DNA of 5,616 nucleotides from contig JALUKJ010000037.1 in the NCBI GenBank assembly GCA_027056615.1, positions 1 through 5,616 of the forward strand, read 5' to 3'. The notes beneath the pieces are model-generated. The model was not told the DNA's origin. It saw nothing but the letters and a program-made list of their open reading frames with translations, and ran no database searches. The position numbers and the translations under genes were made by a program. The DNA comes from Campylobacteraceae bacterium. GTDB lineage: Bacteria > Campylobacterota > Campylobacteria > Campylobacterales > Sulfurovaceae. Within the stretch, counting starts at the first letter, position 1. The number at the start of each line of letters is the position of its first letter. Shown piece by piece: positions 5,526 through 5,616 of this stretch.

Positions 5526-5616
5526 CTATAAATCCAATGGAATCCCACTTCTCTCAACCATAACATCAGCCAAAGAAGGCATCTCTAACGCACCACTAAC
5601 CCTATCATAAATATAC
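5526..5616 (-). CDS. 3' end of an unidentified protein-coding gene
   Basis: A minus-strand frame is open from the right edge to a TAG stop at 5528-5526 and gives 29 residues, beginning YIYDRVSGALEMP and ending VMVERSGIPLDL. The neighbouring frame that starts at 5616 stops within five codons. The residue mix looks like a genuine soluble protein end, and the gene converges on the tRNA. I do not recognise the family; the start and most of the gene lie outside the window. Confidence 0.5.
   Translation of the reverse strand, partial: YIYDRVSGALEMPSLADVMVERSGIPLDL

Overview
The window looks like chromosomal core DNA from a Campylobacterota (former Epsilonproteobacteria) member, probably of the Sulfurimonas/Sulfurovum kind. 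The base composition is AT-rich, and the proteins (FabG, cofactor-independent phosphoglycerate mutase, MraY, a short MurD) read like those of that group. The grouping gpmI-fabG next to mraY-murD is also typical of it. The genus assignment is inference; no search could be run.

Layout, left to right: the last 27 codons of an unidentified plus-strand gene (ends at 86); a small palindromic repeat (138-161) that overlaps the stop codon of fabG; fabG (minus); a second, near-identical palindromic repeat in opposite orientation (985-1008); a small TerB-like gene (minus); gpmI (minus); a 74-bp divergent promoter region; mraY and murD (plus, 11 bp apart, an operon); a promoter and the tRNA-Phe(GAA) gene (plus); a degenerate third palindrome (5480-5500); and the last 29 codons of an unidentified minus-strand gene running off the right edge. 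No stretch longer than about 245 bases lacks a protein-coding gene, and that one holds the tRNA.

Functionally the window joins three core pathways. FabG carries out the first reduction of type II fatty acid synthesis. GpmI interconverts 3- and 2-phosphoglycerate in glycolysis/gluconeogenesis. MurD and MraY act in sequence around the formation of lipid I, MurD in the cytoplasm and MraY in the inner membrane. All four have intact catalytic motifs. The TerB-like protein between gpmI and fabG has no assigned role.

The most noteworthy material is non-coding. Two 26-nt copies of a GTAG-plus-hairpin element (25/26 identical), of the kind mobilised by REP-associated tyrosine transposases (RAYT), face each other around fabG. 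One of them supplies the fabG stop codon from its own GTAG. A palindromic pair of candidate -10 boxes sits between gpmI and mraY. The tRNA-Phe has a U4-C69 mismatch in its acceptor stem, and its leader can pair with its own 5' end. No defence, secretion or other novel multi-gene system is visible here.
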